Numbered from the stretch's first letter, positions 6,893 to 14,249 are shown. The stretch: DNA of 14,325 nt from Actinomycetota bacterium (GCA_003168295.1 PMST01000606.1:1-14325); one strand, 5' to 3'. The notes: generated by a model not told the origin, from the letters alone. Translations and numbers: made by a program.

Positions 6893-8692
6893 ATGACGCG
6901 GCGTCGGATGACGATCATTGTCGCGGCATGCGCGGGGCTGACCCTGCCGTGGCTCGGGCTGGCTTCCTCGGCCAGCGCCGCACCGGCGGGCAACCTGGGC
7001 TGCTCGGCGGGGGCCCATACCCTGTCGCCGCCGGGCTCGGTCCTGTACCCGGAGACCGGCAACGGCGGCTATGACAGCGTGCACACGCTGGTGCACCTGG
7101 TCTACAACGCGACCACGAACAGGTTCCTGCCCGGCAACCGGGTAGTGCTCACCGACCGCGCCACGCAGTGCCTCACCAGCTTCAGCCTTGACTTCGAGCG
7201 GATGTCCGGCAACACCAGCGCGGGCCCGGACATGACGGTCAGCTCGGTCAGCGTGAACGGGCACCCGGCGCGGTTCAGCTTCGTTCAGCCGACCTACCCA
7301 GGCGATCCGAACGGGCCGAACGACCCGAACCCCGACGCCCACGCGGCGTCAGAGTCCAATCCGGTCGGCGGGCCGGAGGACAACCCGCTGCCGCCGGCCT
7401 GCACGCCGGAGCTAACGAGCACCGGCGTGACGGCGGACTCGATGGACGGCACCTCGTGCCCGGCCAACAAGCTCGTTATCACGCCGGCGGCGCCGATCAG
7501 GGACGGCGCCGCGTTCACCGTCACGGTGAACTACACCGGCCGGCCCGGCGTGCACAACGACGGGGACGGCACCACCGAGGGCTGGTTCCGCGCCTCCGAC
7601 GGCGGCTTCGTGACCACCGAGCCGGTCGGCTCGCAGGACTGGATGCCGCTCAACGACTACCCGACGGCCAAGCCCAGCTACGACTTCTCCGACACGGTCA
7701 CCGCGGGCCGCACCGTGGTCGCCAACGGCGAACTGGTCTCGGTGCAGCGCCACGCCGCCAGCAAGGAATTCCCTGGCGGTTCGGTCACCTGGAACTGGCA
7801 CGCCGGCATGCCGATAGCCAGCTACCTGGTCGAGGACAGCGTCGGCAATTACAGCCTGACCTCGCGGGTGGTCAACGGCATCCGGTTCTACCAGGCGCAG
7901 GACCTTTCGATCAGCGCGGCGCAGCGGAAGAAGAACCTGGCCATCATGGACATGCAGCCGGACATCACCGCGTTCGAGAGCCAGTTCAACGGGTCCTTCC
8001 CGTTCGCTTCCGACGGGATCATCATCGGCACCCCGGACGCCAGCTTCGACGAGGAGATGGAGGGCATGATCGCCTTCTCCGGCGGGGAGATCGACACCGA
8101 CACCCTGTATCACGAGAACATGCACCAGTGGTGGGGGGACAACGTTTCCGAGGGCGGCTACCGGATGACCTTCTACAAGGAAGGCCTGGCCACCCTGGCC
8201 GAGTTCTTCTATCACGCGCGGCTGGCCGAGAACGCTGCTGGGGGACCGTCCACGGCTAAGGGCCAGGCCGCGTTCCAGGCCAGCCTGGTGAAGCAGTTCA
8301 ACCAGATCTACGGCAGCGGCGACGGTTTCTGGACGACCGCGCCCTCCAACCCGATCCCGTACAGCCTGTTCGACACGTCAAACACCTATGACCGGCCTGG
8401 TGCCGCCTACATTGCGCTGCGCCAGATCCTCGGCCCGGCCCGGTTCGACGCGGCGCTGCGGCAGCTCCAGCGCAGCTATGGCGGGGCCAGCATCAGCGAG
8501 GCGCAGCTCGAAGCAGTCTTCGGCCGGTGGCTGCCGGTGCGCAGCAGCGCCTGCCAGCAGCGGCTGAGCCAGTTCTTCACCCAGTGGTTCGACACCGCCT
8601 ACCCCTCGGGCGGCGGGGCGAACCGCCCCATGATCACCGGTCCTGGCCTGGCTGGCCCCGGCTTCTACAGCGCTCCCGGGGTGTGCGGTTAG
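6893..8692 (+). CDS. secreted M1-type zinc metallopeptidase
   Basis: 599 residues starting at the ATG 6893 behind AGGAG (an in-frame ATG at 6818 lacks a site and would bury the signal peptide). A Sec signal peptide (MTRRR, hydrophobic core, cleavage near ASA-AP at 29/30) predicts export. The N-terminal beta domain is rich in Asp/Asn/Pro. The catalytic domain has the M1 signature HENMH (407-411), followed after exactly 18 residues by Glu430, the HEXXH-X18-E zinc site, with the usual WWGD after it. The exopeptidase GAMEN motif is altered to EEMEG (387-391). A tyrosine in TYDRPGAAY fits the transition-state Tyr. The C-terminal ARM-like domain found in long aminopeptidases is absent. It is probably an extracellular peptidase for peptide scavenging or processing; aminopeptidase specificity is less certain because of the changed GAMEN. 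Confidence 0.9.
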   Translation: MTRRRMTIIVAACAGLTLPWLGLASSASAAPAGNLGCSAGAHTLSPPGSVLYPETGNGGYDSVHTLVHLVYNATTNRFLPGNRVVLTDRATQCLTSFSLDFERMSGNTSAGPDMTVSSVSVNGHPARFSFVQPTYPGDPNGPNDPNPDAHAASESNPVGGPEDNPLPPACTPELTSTGVTADSMDGTSCPANKLVITPAAPIRDGAAFTVTVNYTGRPGVHNDGDGTTEGWFRASDGGFVTTEPVGSQDWMPLNDYPTAKPSYDFSDTVTAGRTVVANGELVSVQRHAASKEFPGGSVTWNWHAGMPIASYLVEDSVGNYSLTSRVVNGIRFYQAQDLSISAAQRKKNLAIMDMQPDITAFESQFNGSFPFASDGIIIGTPDASFDEEMEGMIAFSGGEIDTDTLYHENMHQWWGDNVSEGGYRMTFYKEGLATLAEFFYHARLAENAAGGPSTAKGQAAFQASLVKQFNQIYGSGDGFWTTAPSNPIPYSLFDTSNTYDRPGAAYIALRQILGPARFDAALRQLQRSYGGASISEAQLEAVFGRWLPVRSSACQQRLSQFFTQWFDTAYPSGGGANRPMITGPGLAGPGFYSAPGVCG

Positions 8693-8694
8693 GG

Positions 8695-8720
8695 CGGCAC
8701 CGATGAATTCTCCGGTGCCG
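8695..8720 (+). terminator. possible factor-independent terminator after the metallopeptidase
   Basis: Two nucleotides after the stop codon: CGGCACCG (8695-8702), a 10-nt loop, and CGGTGCCG (8713-8720), an 8-bp perfect GC-rich stem. No T-run follows, as is common in high-GC actinobacteria. Confidence 0.5.
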
Positions 8721-8721
8721 G

Positions 8722-8739
8722 CACGTCGTACGTGACGTG
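8722..8739. promoter_or_regulatory. dyad, possible operator
   Basis: CACGTC (8722-8727), a 6-bp spacer, and GACGTG (8734-8739) form an 18-bp symmetric site about 30 bp before the start of the TIGR03086-type gene, the position expected for a TetR/MarR-type operator. No regulator gene adjoins it. Confidence 0.35.
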
Positions 8740-8770
8740 TGCCCGTGACGACGGTTTGGAGGAGATCGAG

Positions 8771-9246
8771 ATGCTGGACCTGACGCCTGCGACCTGGCCT
8801 TCACGGCGGCCGCGGCCAAGGACCTGGCGGCCGGCCGTCAGGGGCCGTCGGCTGACGGGTCTCGGCTGGGACCGGACTGGCGGGCACGCATCTCCGGCCG
8901 CCTCGCTCAGCTGGCCAGCGCCTGGCAGGACGAGACGGCCTGGACAGGCCTGACCCGGGCCGGGGGCGTGGACCTGCCCGGGGAGGTGGCCGGATGCGTG
9001 GCGATCAACGAGGTCGTCGTGCACGGCTGGGACATCGCCGCCGCGACCGGGCACGACTACGCCTGCGAAACCGAACTGGTCCAGGCGGCCTACGCGTTCG
9101 CGCAGGGCTCGGTCGCCCAGAACCCGGACGGGAGCCCGGGGCTGTTCGGCCCGCCGGTAGCCGTGCCAGAGTCCGCTCCGCCGCTCGACCGGCTCATCGG
9201 CTTGACCGGCCGCGATCCCGCCTGGCAGCCAGCGGGCGGGAACTGA
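8771..9246 (+). pseudogene. TIGR03086-family metal-binding protein (mycothiol-transferase-like), frame-breaking deletion
   Basis: A strong ribosome site (GGAGGAG, 6 nt before ATG 8771) starts MLDLTPAT, the family N-terminus. After base ~8790 the homology continues only in another frame: DLAFTAAAAKDLA, then GLTRAGGVDLPGEVAG, the metal-binding EVVVHGWDIAAATG block, LFGPPVAVP and LIGLTGRDPAW, to the TGA at 9246. About 40-50 family residues, including the first helix with its metal-ligand His (the xVGDLVDHxGG segment), are missing at the join. The C-terminal part has a possible GTG/ATG restart but lacks that helix. Intact relatives are DinB/mycothiol-dependent maleylpyruvate-isomerase-like proteins of about 190-200 residues. 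A simple base error cannot explain the loss; a deletion or misassembly can. Confidence 0.75.
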
Positions 9247-9323
9247 CCTCCGATCGCAGCTGGATGCTGGGCGGCGAGGACGCCGGCCACGGGCACCGGA
9301 ATGTCATTTGCGGGTTCGTGAAA

Positions 9324-9372
9324 CCACGATCCGTTCCGAAATAAAGATCTTTATCTGCGGAACGGGCAGTGG
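9324..9372. repeat. long imperfect dyad with a perfect 14-bp AT-rich centre
   Basis: The core ATAAAGATCTTTAT (9341-9354) is a perfect palindrome. It is flanked by CCGTTCCG (9331-9338) and CGGAACGG (9358-9365), which are exact inverse complements placed 2 and 3 nt from the core. A further 4 bp (CCAC at 9324-9327 and GTGG at 9369-9372) match beyond a 3-bp mismatch. Such a symmetric, AT-cored site is more like a protein-binding or cruciform site than a terminator. Confidence 0.55.
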
Positions 9373-9531
9373 CACCTGTGCTCAGGCGCCCTTCTTCGCA
9401 ATCCGGGCTCGGGTTTATGCCTTTTGCCGTATCTTCGGAAGGTCCACGTTCGGGTGTGCCGCGCATGTCGTTTCGCCCATCAAGATCGCGAATACGTTCG
9501 GCTCCCGGGGCCTGGCGCGGCGGGCATCTTC

Positions 9532-9560
9532 TTAAGGTCAGTGGATCAGGGCGCTATGAC
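9532..9560 (+). promoter_or_regulatory. candidate promoter for the lipoprotein gene
   Basis: TTAAGG (9532-9537), a 17-bp spacer, and TATGAC (9555-9560), giving a start near 9567. The spacing is ideal and both hexamers are moderate matches. Confidence 0.3.
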
Positions 9561-9667
9561 CATTGTCGCTATGCGCAGGGGTGCGATGGCAGGCGGGACG
9601 GAGGGTGATGGCGAGGTCCGGCGGGTGTGAAGAGCAGCCACGGCGAGACGGGCCCAGCCGAGATGCG

Positions 9668-10900
9668 ATGACCCTCGGCGTGCCCCGCCGCCGGCTGCTG
9701 ATAGCCGGGGCTGGCCTGTTGTCCGCGGCAGGGCTGGGCGCGGTCGGGTGCGGGGCCAGCCGCCCGGATCCGGCCCAGCCGCGGACGACGGCCATGGGGG
9801 AAGCGCCGGCCCGGCGCCCGGCTGCGACTCGGCCGCCGGCCACGGCCGCGCCGGAACCACCGGCCCGGCGGGCGCCAATCTGGCAGACCAAGGTACCGGT
9901 TCCCCGGCCCGAGGTGATGACCGCCGCAGGCGGGGTGGTCTACGTGGCCGGGGACCAGGGGGTCGACTGGACGCCGGACGAGAGTGGTGTGCTGCAGGCG
10001 CTGACCGCCCGCGACGGCAGCCACAGGTGGACGTACACGGTCCCGATGGGAGGTCGCGGCACGGTCCTTTCCGATCCGCCTGGCATGGCTGCAGGTGAAG
10101 GGTACGTCGTCTATTTTGCCGCCAATTACCTGACCTGCCTGCGGGCTGGTGACGGCGCCAAGTTGTGGAGCGATTCTTCCCCGCTGACCGTGAACCTGGC
10201 GGCCGGGCCGGATGCCGTCTACGCCGTCCAGGAAACGCTGTTCGCGCTGAGCAGCCGCCATGGAACCCAGCTGTGGTCCTTTGCCGCCGATGCCGGCGCG
10301 ATGGACACCCCGCTGCTGGCCGACGGCGTCCTCTATGTGTCCGGGGTCGCCGCGGACAATAAAACTAGCGTCATGCGGGCTATCCGGCCCAGCGACGGCA
10401 CCAAACTGTGGGAGTCGCCAGGCTCGGGCGGATGGCTGGCCTGCGACGGGAAGACCGTCTGCGCCGTGGCCGGTATCGGCCCCGACGTGCAGGTTCAGGG
10501 AAACGGCGGGCCGTTTCCATCCCAGCTGTCCACCTACCGGGCCAGTGACGGCAAGCTGCTGTACCGGTCAGCATTTAGCGCCGGGTACGGTCCGCCGGTC
10601 ATGACCGCAGGCATGGCCTTCGCCATAAACGCTGGAAACGGGCAGACCCCCCAGGCGCTGCACGCCGTGGACCCCGGCAACGGGCGGACAGTGTGGAGCT
10701 ATCCGGGAACATCGGTCACGCCCGCGGCCGCCCACGGCAGGATCTACACCGCCAGCCCGGCCGGCGACCTGATCGCGCTGAACGCCAGCGACGGCACCCC
10801 GGTATGGCAGTGCCCGATCCGTTTCACAGTCGGGCCCGTTGTGGCCGGCAACACCGTCTGCGTCTGCGATAACACCACGGTCTACGCCGTCCGGGCCTGA
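9668..10900 (+). CDS. PQQ-type beta-propeller lipoprotein
   Basis: 410 residues from ATG 9668. The N-terminus has VPRRRLLIAGAG, a twin-arginine-like motif, a hydrophobic core and a lipobox ending in AVGC, so export (probably Tat) and lipid anchoring on the outer face of the membrane are expected. A Pro/Ala/Arg-rich linker precedes 7-8 repeats of the PQQ/WD-like blade with the pattern L-x-A-x4-DG-x3-W: LQALTARDGSHRW, LTCLRAGDGAKLW, LFALSSRHGTQLW, MRAIRPSDGTKLW, LSTYRASDGKLLY, LHAVDPGNGRTVW, LIALNASDGTPVW and a closing VYAVRA. These domains mostly serve protein binding; no PQQ dehydrogenase catalytic residues are claimed. An ATG at 9608 (GGAGGG only 2 nt away) would lengthen the n-region. It converges on the methyltransferase, with 8 nt between stops. 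Confidence 0.85.
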   Translation: MTLGVPRRRLLIAGAGLLSAAGLGAVGCGASRPDPAQPRTTAMGEAPARRPAATRPPATAAPEPPARRAPIWQTKVPVPRPEVMTAAGGVVYVAGDQGVDWTPDESGVLQALTARDGSHRWTYTVPMGGRGTVLSDPPGMAAGEGYVVYFAANYLTCLRAGDGAKLWSDSSPLTVNLAAGPDAVYAVQETLFALSSRHGTQLWSFAADAGAMDTPLLADGVLYVSGVAADNKTSVMRAIRPSDGTKLWESPGSGGWLACDGKTVCAVAGIGPDVQVQGNGGPFPSQLSTYRASDGKLLYRSAFSAGYGPPVMTAGMAFAINAGNGQTPQALHAVDPGNGRTVWSYPGTSVTPAAAHGRIYTASPAGDLIALNASDGTPVWQCPIRFTVGPVVAGNTVCVCDNTTVYAVRA

Positions 10901-10928
10901 ACCCGTCGTTAGCGTCGGCTGGCCCGGA
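10890..10928. terminator. possible bidirectional terminator between convergent genes
   Basis: TCCGGGCC (10890-10897) and GGCCCGGA (10921-10928) pair over 8 bp around a 23-nt loop that contains both stop codons (TGA 10898-10900; TAA on the minus strand 10911-10909). The large loop and lack of a T-run keep confidence low. Confidence 0.3.
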
Positions 10929-11739
10929 AGAGCGTGACGGTGGCCAGGTCACCCGCGATCCGACGGGCCAGCGGGAGCGCGTACCGGTACCGGCGCGGCA
11001 GCCGGGAGCGCAGTCCGGGGGGCGGCCGCGTGACGGCAGCCTGCTGCACAACCTCCAGGCCTAGGGGTTCCAGCGTGCGCGGATCATCGCAGGACCAGGC
11101 CCAGAGGGCGTCCATGTTCTTCCTGGCCGCGAGCTTGTGCTGCTGCTCGAGCGTCCGCTGGCGGTAGGTGTCGAAGGCGATCAGCGCCCCGGGGAACGTC
11201 CCGGCGATGCGGGCGATGACCTGCGGAGCCTGATCCAGGTAGGCAAGCACGCCGTCGGCCACGAAGAAATACGGCCCTGGGCTTTCCTGGACAGCAGGGA
11301 TCCAGTCCTGGTCCAGCATCGAGGCAGCCACCATGCGGCGGCGGCCGTTCGGGTCGGAATCGGCGAAGAACCTGCGGCGCAGCTCGATCGTGTCCGGCAG
11401 GTCCAGGTCGATCCAGTGGGCCTGATCGGTCCCGACTCGCTCGAACCTGGTGTTGAGCCCGGTCCCGAGCTCCACCACGGTCGCGCCCGGATGGGCGGTG
11501 AGGAAGTCGCTGACCCAGCCATCGAAAATCACGGTGCGCAGGACGGTAACGCGGCCGCCCCAGCCGCGGCCGTACTTCTGCGTGTCGAAGTCAACCGACG
11601 CCAGGATCTGGGCCGCCTTCGGGTCCCGGAGCACCGGCCGCCTCCGGCGCGTCTCCCGCGCCCGGGCCGCCAGCGGGATGAACAGCGTCTCCTGGACCGC
11701 CCCGAGTTCCGCCTTCACGCGATCAGCCATACCGGCCAT
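10909..11739 (-). CDS. class I SAM-dependent methyltransferase, LCM/PPM family
   Basis: 276 residues from ATG 11739 (an ATG at 11730 is equally possible). The family of leucine carboxyl methyltransferase-like O-methyltransferases is recognised by motif I VVELGTGLNTRFER (Glu90, Gly92, Gly94, the LNTR loop), the acidic WIDLDLP (111-113) for the SAM ribose, and FVADGVLAYLD (159-169). The N-terminal stretch KAELGAVQETLFIPLAARA and the LRDPKAAQIL segment are also typical. Enzymes of this type methylate hydroxyl or carboxyl groups of small molecules, often in secondary metabolism; the substrate here is unknown. The open frame upstream to 12309 runs through non-homologous sequence antisense to the DinB gene and is rejected. 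It is divergent from the DinB gene, with a 229-bp gap. Confidence 0.88.
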   Translation of the reverse strand: MAGMADRVKAELGAVQETLFIPLAARARETRRRRPVLRDPKAAQILASVDFDTQKYGRGWGGRVTVLRTVIFDGWVSDFLTAHPGATVVELGTGLNTRFERVGTDQAHWIDLDLPDTIELRRRFFADSDPNGRRRMVAASMLDQDWIPAVQESPGPYFFVADGVLAYLDQAPQVIARIAGTFPGALIAFDTYRQRTLEQQHKLAARKNMDALWAWSCDDPRTLEPLGLEVVQQAAVTRPPPGLRSRLPRRYRYALPLARRIAGDLATVTLFRASRR

Positions 11740-11968
11740 TACACACCCGCAAGCCGCAGGCCAGTCCTTTACCTGCCGGGTCGGCCGGACCCTGCGCAAG
11801 GGCCGATGGTAACCCCGGGTCCGGGCTGGCAGAGCGCTCGCGCGGTGCGCTGTAGCGGCAGGCCGCAAGTCTGCAAACAGCCGAGGTGCCCGCCGCCTTA
11901 CCATCGAGGCAACGATCCAGCTCTGACACCTGCCCAGGGTTGAGGGGCAGCGACGCGTTGGAGGCGGC

Positions 11969-12651
11969 ATGCCGGAAGAGTTCGAGGGGGATCTTGCGGG
12001 AGCCGTGTTCTGGGGCGCCGATCTCAGCGGCGCCCGCTTCCGCGACGTCAACCTCACCGACGCGAAGATCAGCCATGCCTGGCTCGTCAACGTCGACATC
12101 GACGCGCTGGTCGACAAGGTTGTTATCAATGGCGTCGACGTCACGGCATACGTGAACGAGCGCGACCCGTGGTTCCCGTTGCGGGCGATGCTCCGTCCAT
12201 CGAACCCGGAGGGCATGCGTGCAACGTGGGCAGCGCTCGAAGACGAGTGGGCGAAGACGATCACCCGGGCGCAAGCTCTCCCCGAAGGCACGCTGCACGA
12301 GTCGGTCAACGACGAGTGGTCCTTCGTTCAGACGCTGCGGCATCTCGTCTTCGCGATGGACAAGTGGTTCACGGCGCCAATCCTCGGAGAACGCTTCCAC
12401 CCGATCGGGTTGCCGAACACCGGCTCCATCGACTTCCCGTGGCCCGGCCTCGATCACGACCTGACTCCGCCTGTCCCGGAAGCTCTCGCCGTGCGCGCCG
12501 ATCGTGCCACGCGCTTTCGCGACTATCTCGCATCGGTGGCGACGACCGACTTCAAACGACAGATCGACGTGCTCGAGAACGGCACTGGCACAACCGCTAC
12601 GCGCAGCGCGACCTGACGCAGCTGGAGGCGGCGAAAGAAGATCCAGCTTGA
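11969..12651 (+). pseudogene. pentapeptide-repeat/DinB protein with frameshifting C-terminal deletion
   Basis: ATG 11969 follows GGAGG by 5 nt. Residues 8-50 resemble pentapeptide repeats (GADLSGARFRDVNLTDAKI). Residues 80-205 are a DinB-like four-helix bundle with VNDEWSFVQTLRHLVFAMDKW (metal-ligand His125) and PGLDHDLTPPVPEALAVRADRATRF. After DVLENG (residue 205) the frame runs into TGA 12616. The expected C-terminal helix continues in another frame as HWHNRYAQRDLTQLEAA to TGA 12651. Relatives have about 15-20 residues between those points, ending EEEWWHHRYAxRDL, so a non-triplet deletion removed them. The predicted 215-aa product lacks the last metal-ligand His and may be inactive. Intact members belong to the DinB/mycothiol-S-transferase superfamily; function unknown. 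Confidence 0.7.
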
Positions 12652-12658
12652 GCGTCAC

Positions 12659-12754
12659 GGTGCCGCCCGGCACCCGATGTTGTTCGGCGGTGATGTGGTC
12701 CGGATGGAGATCAGCGGGCTCGGCGTCATGGAGACGCCGATGGTGGCGAGGTGA
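12659..12754 (+). pseudogene. C-terminal remnant of a fumarylacetoacetate-hydrolase-family gene
   Basis: The frame reading GAARHPMLFGGDVVRMEIS, then GLGVMETPMVAR and TGA 12754, matches the last 30 residues of FAA-hydrolase proteins (usual form GVG...P..LKPGDVVRMEIxGLGxxEN). The remaining ~250 residues are absent: immediately upstream is the end of the DinB gene. It has no start signal of its own. Confidence 0.6.
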
Positions 12755-12767
12755 TCGCGGCGGCTTC

Positions 12768-13109
12768 CTAGTCTGACAAAACGAGGAGCGGCCGCAGGTC
12801 GTCGAGCCGGTCGAACAGGTGCCACACGTACGCCGAGGAGCCGCGTTCCCGGTGCGGGTGCAGGTCGGCCAGCGCCGGGTCCTGTCGGTAACTGTCGAAG
12901 GCTGCCCTGGACTCCCACTCGACGAGGATGAGCACCTGCCGGGGGGTGATGTCGCCGGTCACGCTTTCGGCGAACCGGCCCAGGGCCACCACGCGTCCTC
13001 CGTGCCGGGCCACCTCGCGGGCCGACCGGCGTGAGTAGGCCAGGTATTCCTCACGGTCGGCGACATCGAACAGGTTGAGCGCGTAGACCTTTGGATCATC
13101 ATGTGCCAC
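12768..13109 (-). CDS. DUF1330-like small protein
   Basis: 113 residues, GTG start at 13109 (no good ribosome site; no better start seen). The sequence YALNLFDVADREEYLAYSRR, then HGGRVVALGRF, then VLILVEWESRAAFDSYRQDP, matches the DUF1330 ferredoxin-like alpha/beta fold of the dimeric alpha/beta-barrel superfamily. Characteristic are the GGR loop and the WESxxAFxSY strand-helix. Size is complete for the family. It is cytoplasmic with unknown function. It converges on the FAA remnant, 13 nt away. Confidence 0.75.
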   Translation of the reverse strand: MAHDDPKVYALNLFDVADREEYLAYSRRSAREVARHGGRVVALGRFAESVTGDITPRQVLILVEWESRAAFDSYRQDPALADLHPHRERGSSAYVWHLFDRLDDLRPLLVLSD

Positions 13110-13188
13110 ACCCAGACTCTAGGCGAGCGCACCCAGGTAACCGCATAGCGGACTGTATCTAAACGTCTGCATCGGCCTCTGTACAGCA

Positions 13189-13207
13189 GGGGAGAAAGAT
13201 TCTCCCC
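13189..13207 (+). promoter_or_regulatory. hairpin in the leader of the 13223 gene
   Basis: GGGGAGAA (13189-13196), a 3-nt loop, and TTCTCCCC (13200-13207) make a perfect 8-bp stem ending 15 nt before ATG 13223. No T-run follows. The 8-bp palindrome CTGTACAG (13179-13186) lies just upstream. In an mRNA this stem could block or expose the translation start; as DNA it could be an operator. Confidence 0.4.
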
Positions 13208-13222
13208 CGCAACGTCAGGGTC

Positions 13223-13975
13223 ATGGGGCGCATCGTGGCAGGTAGCGCAGGTCGGGTGGTTGAGATGACCGGATCAGTTCCGCAAGCGGCCTCAAGCGCG
13301 GCCAGCCCCGGCAACAGGCCTGCGCCACGCGGGGCGGTGTCGGACATCATTCTGGCCGTAACCGAGTGCCAGGTTGATCCGGGCGAGACGGCATGTTTTC
13401 CGTTTGCCGCACGTACTGCCTACGGGGTTCCATCCATTCGTGACTTCAATATCATCTCGGATAACCCGGATTTCAACCCGGAGTGGGTCCGCCTCCGCGG
13501 GTCAGCTGGTGACAGTTACGGCCCGCGCTACATCCTCGAGATCACCCCCGGTGATATCGGGCGGGCTCAGTATGGCGCTTACCCGCTCCGTCTATCGTGG
13601 GGAGCAGCCGGGACGCACCGCAACGCCGTGGGCCGATGCACGCTCTTCATCAGGCCATGCGTCCATGCCGTCACGGAACCAGCCGTGACAATCTGGCCGG
13701 CCGGCCAGGTCTGCCTGGGGCTGGAGAATCGCGGCAGCACGGGTATAGATGTGTCAGTCTCGATCAGGCACCGCGGCTCGGACTGGTCGAAGGCGTGGGA
13801 GTTTGAGCTGCCGGTGAAGGACGACCGGTTCAGTTTTTCCGGGCGGTTCGATCCGCCGGCCGGCAAGCGGAGCGGAGACTTTGAGCTTGCCGTCAACGCG
13901 GCAGGCGTGCCCCTAGTCCGCCGGACCGTACGCGCGAGACGCCCGCTGATTCCCCGCAGGCTCATCGCCGCTTAG
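13223..13975 (+). CDS. hypothetical protein, predicted beta-sandwich
   Basis: Up to 250 residues; I do not recognise a family. ATG 13223 has a weak AGGG; ATG 13265 (MTGSVPQAASS) is a plausible shorter start. After a Ser/Ala/Pro-rich, probably disordered N-terminus (to about 40) there are two stretches that alternate like Ig-type beta strands: about 42-148 (ECQVDPGETACFPFAAR ... YGAYPLRLSWG) and about 150-235 (VTIWPAGQVCLGLENRGS ... GDFELAV). The second resembles the N-glycosidase/NEW3-type Ig folds, but this is only an impression. The tail is basic (RRTVRARRPLIPRR). No signal peptide is seen, so a cytoplasmic place is likely. The codon use is normal for the window. The 39-aa membrane peptide follows 45 nt downstream. 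Confidence 0.7.
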   Translation: MGRIVAGSAGRVVEMTGSVPQAASSAASPGNRPAPRGAVSDIILAVTECQVDPGETACFPFAARTAYGVPSIRDFNIISDNPDFNPEWVRLRGSAGDSYGPRYILEITPGDIGRAQYGAYPLRLSWGAAGTHRNAVGRCTLFIRPCVHAVTEPAVTIWPAGQVCLGLENRGSTGIDVSVSIRHRGSDWSKAWEFELPVKDDRFSFSGRFDPPAGKRSGDFELAVNAAGVPLVRRTVRARRPLIPRRLIAA

Positions 13976-14020
13976 CTGCGGCGCCGCGATCGGGGACCGC
14001 AATCCTCCCCGGCGAGCTCA

Positions 14021-14140
14021 ATGGTCTCCCTGATCGCGGGGGTGCTGGTTGCCGTCGGCTTGCTCGCCGAGCTCGCAGCCGCCACGCTGCTCGCCAATGG
14101 CGGCAGCGCCCGGCTCTGGCGCCGGATCCGCCGGCTATAG
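14021..14140 (+). CDS. small single-span membrane peptide, 39 aa
   Basis: ATG 14021 to TAG 14140. The first 24 residues (MVSLIAGVLVAVGLLAELAA...) form one hydrophobic helix; the end is strongly basic (ARLWRRIRRL), predicting an inner-membrane peptide with the C-terminus in the cytoplasm. Third positions are mostly G/C, as in real genes here. The ribosome site is weak (GGCGAG). It sits 45 nt after the hypothetical gene and may be co-transcribed with it. No family recognised. Confidence 0.5.
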   Translation: MVSLIAGVLVAVGLLAELAAATLLANGGSARLWRRIRRL

Positions 14141-14249
14141 CGAATAACGCCGACCGGCAGATAATGGCGGCTGGCCGTCCTGTCCGTAGCACTAGGGATG
14201 GCCTCTGACTACCGATACACCTTTGCTGAACTGCGGAAGCGATCTGGTG

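Larger units (their letters stand above)
9247..9667. other. 420-bp gene-free stretch, lower GC than its surroundings
   Basis: No frame on either strand shows actinomycete codon bias or a recognisable domain. The base composition is visibly less G/C-rich than the flanking genes. It holds the long dyad at 9324-9372 and a promoter-like pair at 9532-9560 that faces the lipoprotein gene. Confidence 0.6.

Noticed and set aside
9194..9466. Minus-strand 90-aa ORF across the gene-free stretch
   Set aside because: It overlaps the TIGR03086 remnant and the long dyad, has no domain and no codon bias; likely chance.
11740..12309. Upstream extension of the methyltransferase frame to 12309
   Set aside because: It runs antisense through the DinB-type coding region and has no family similarity; the family start is at 11739 or 11730.
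12169..12651. 160-aa plus-strand ORF as a separate gene
   Set aside because: Only its last 22 codons (HWHNRYAQRDL...) are meaningful, as the shifted end of the DinB gene; the rest is a shadow frame.
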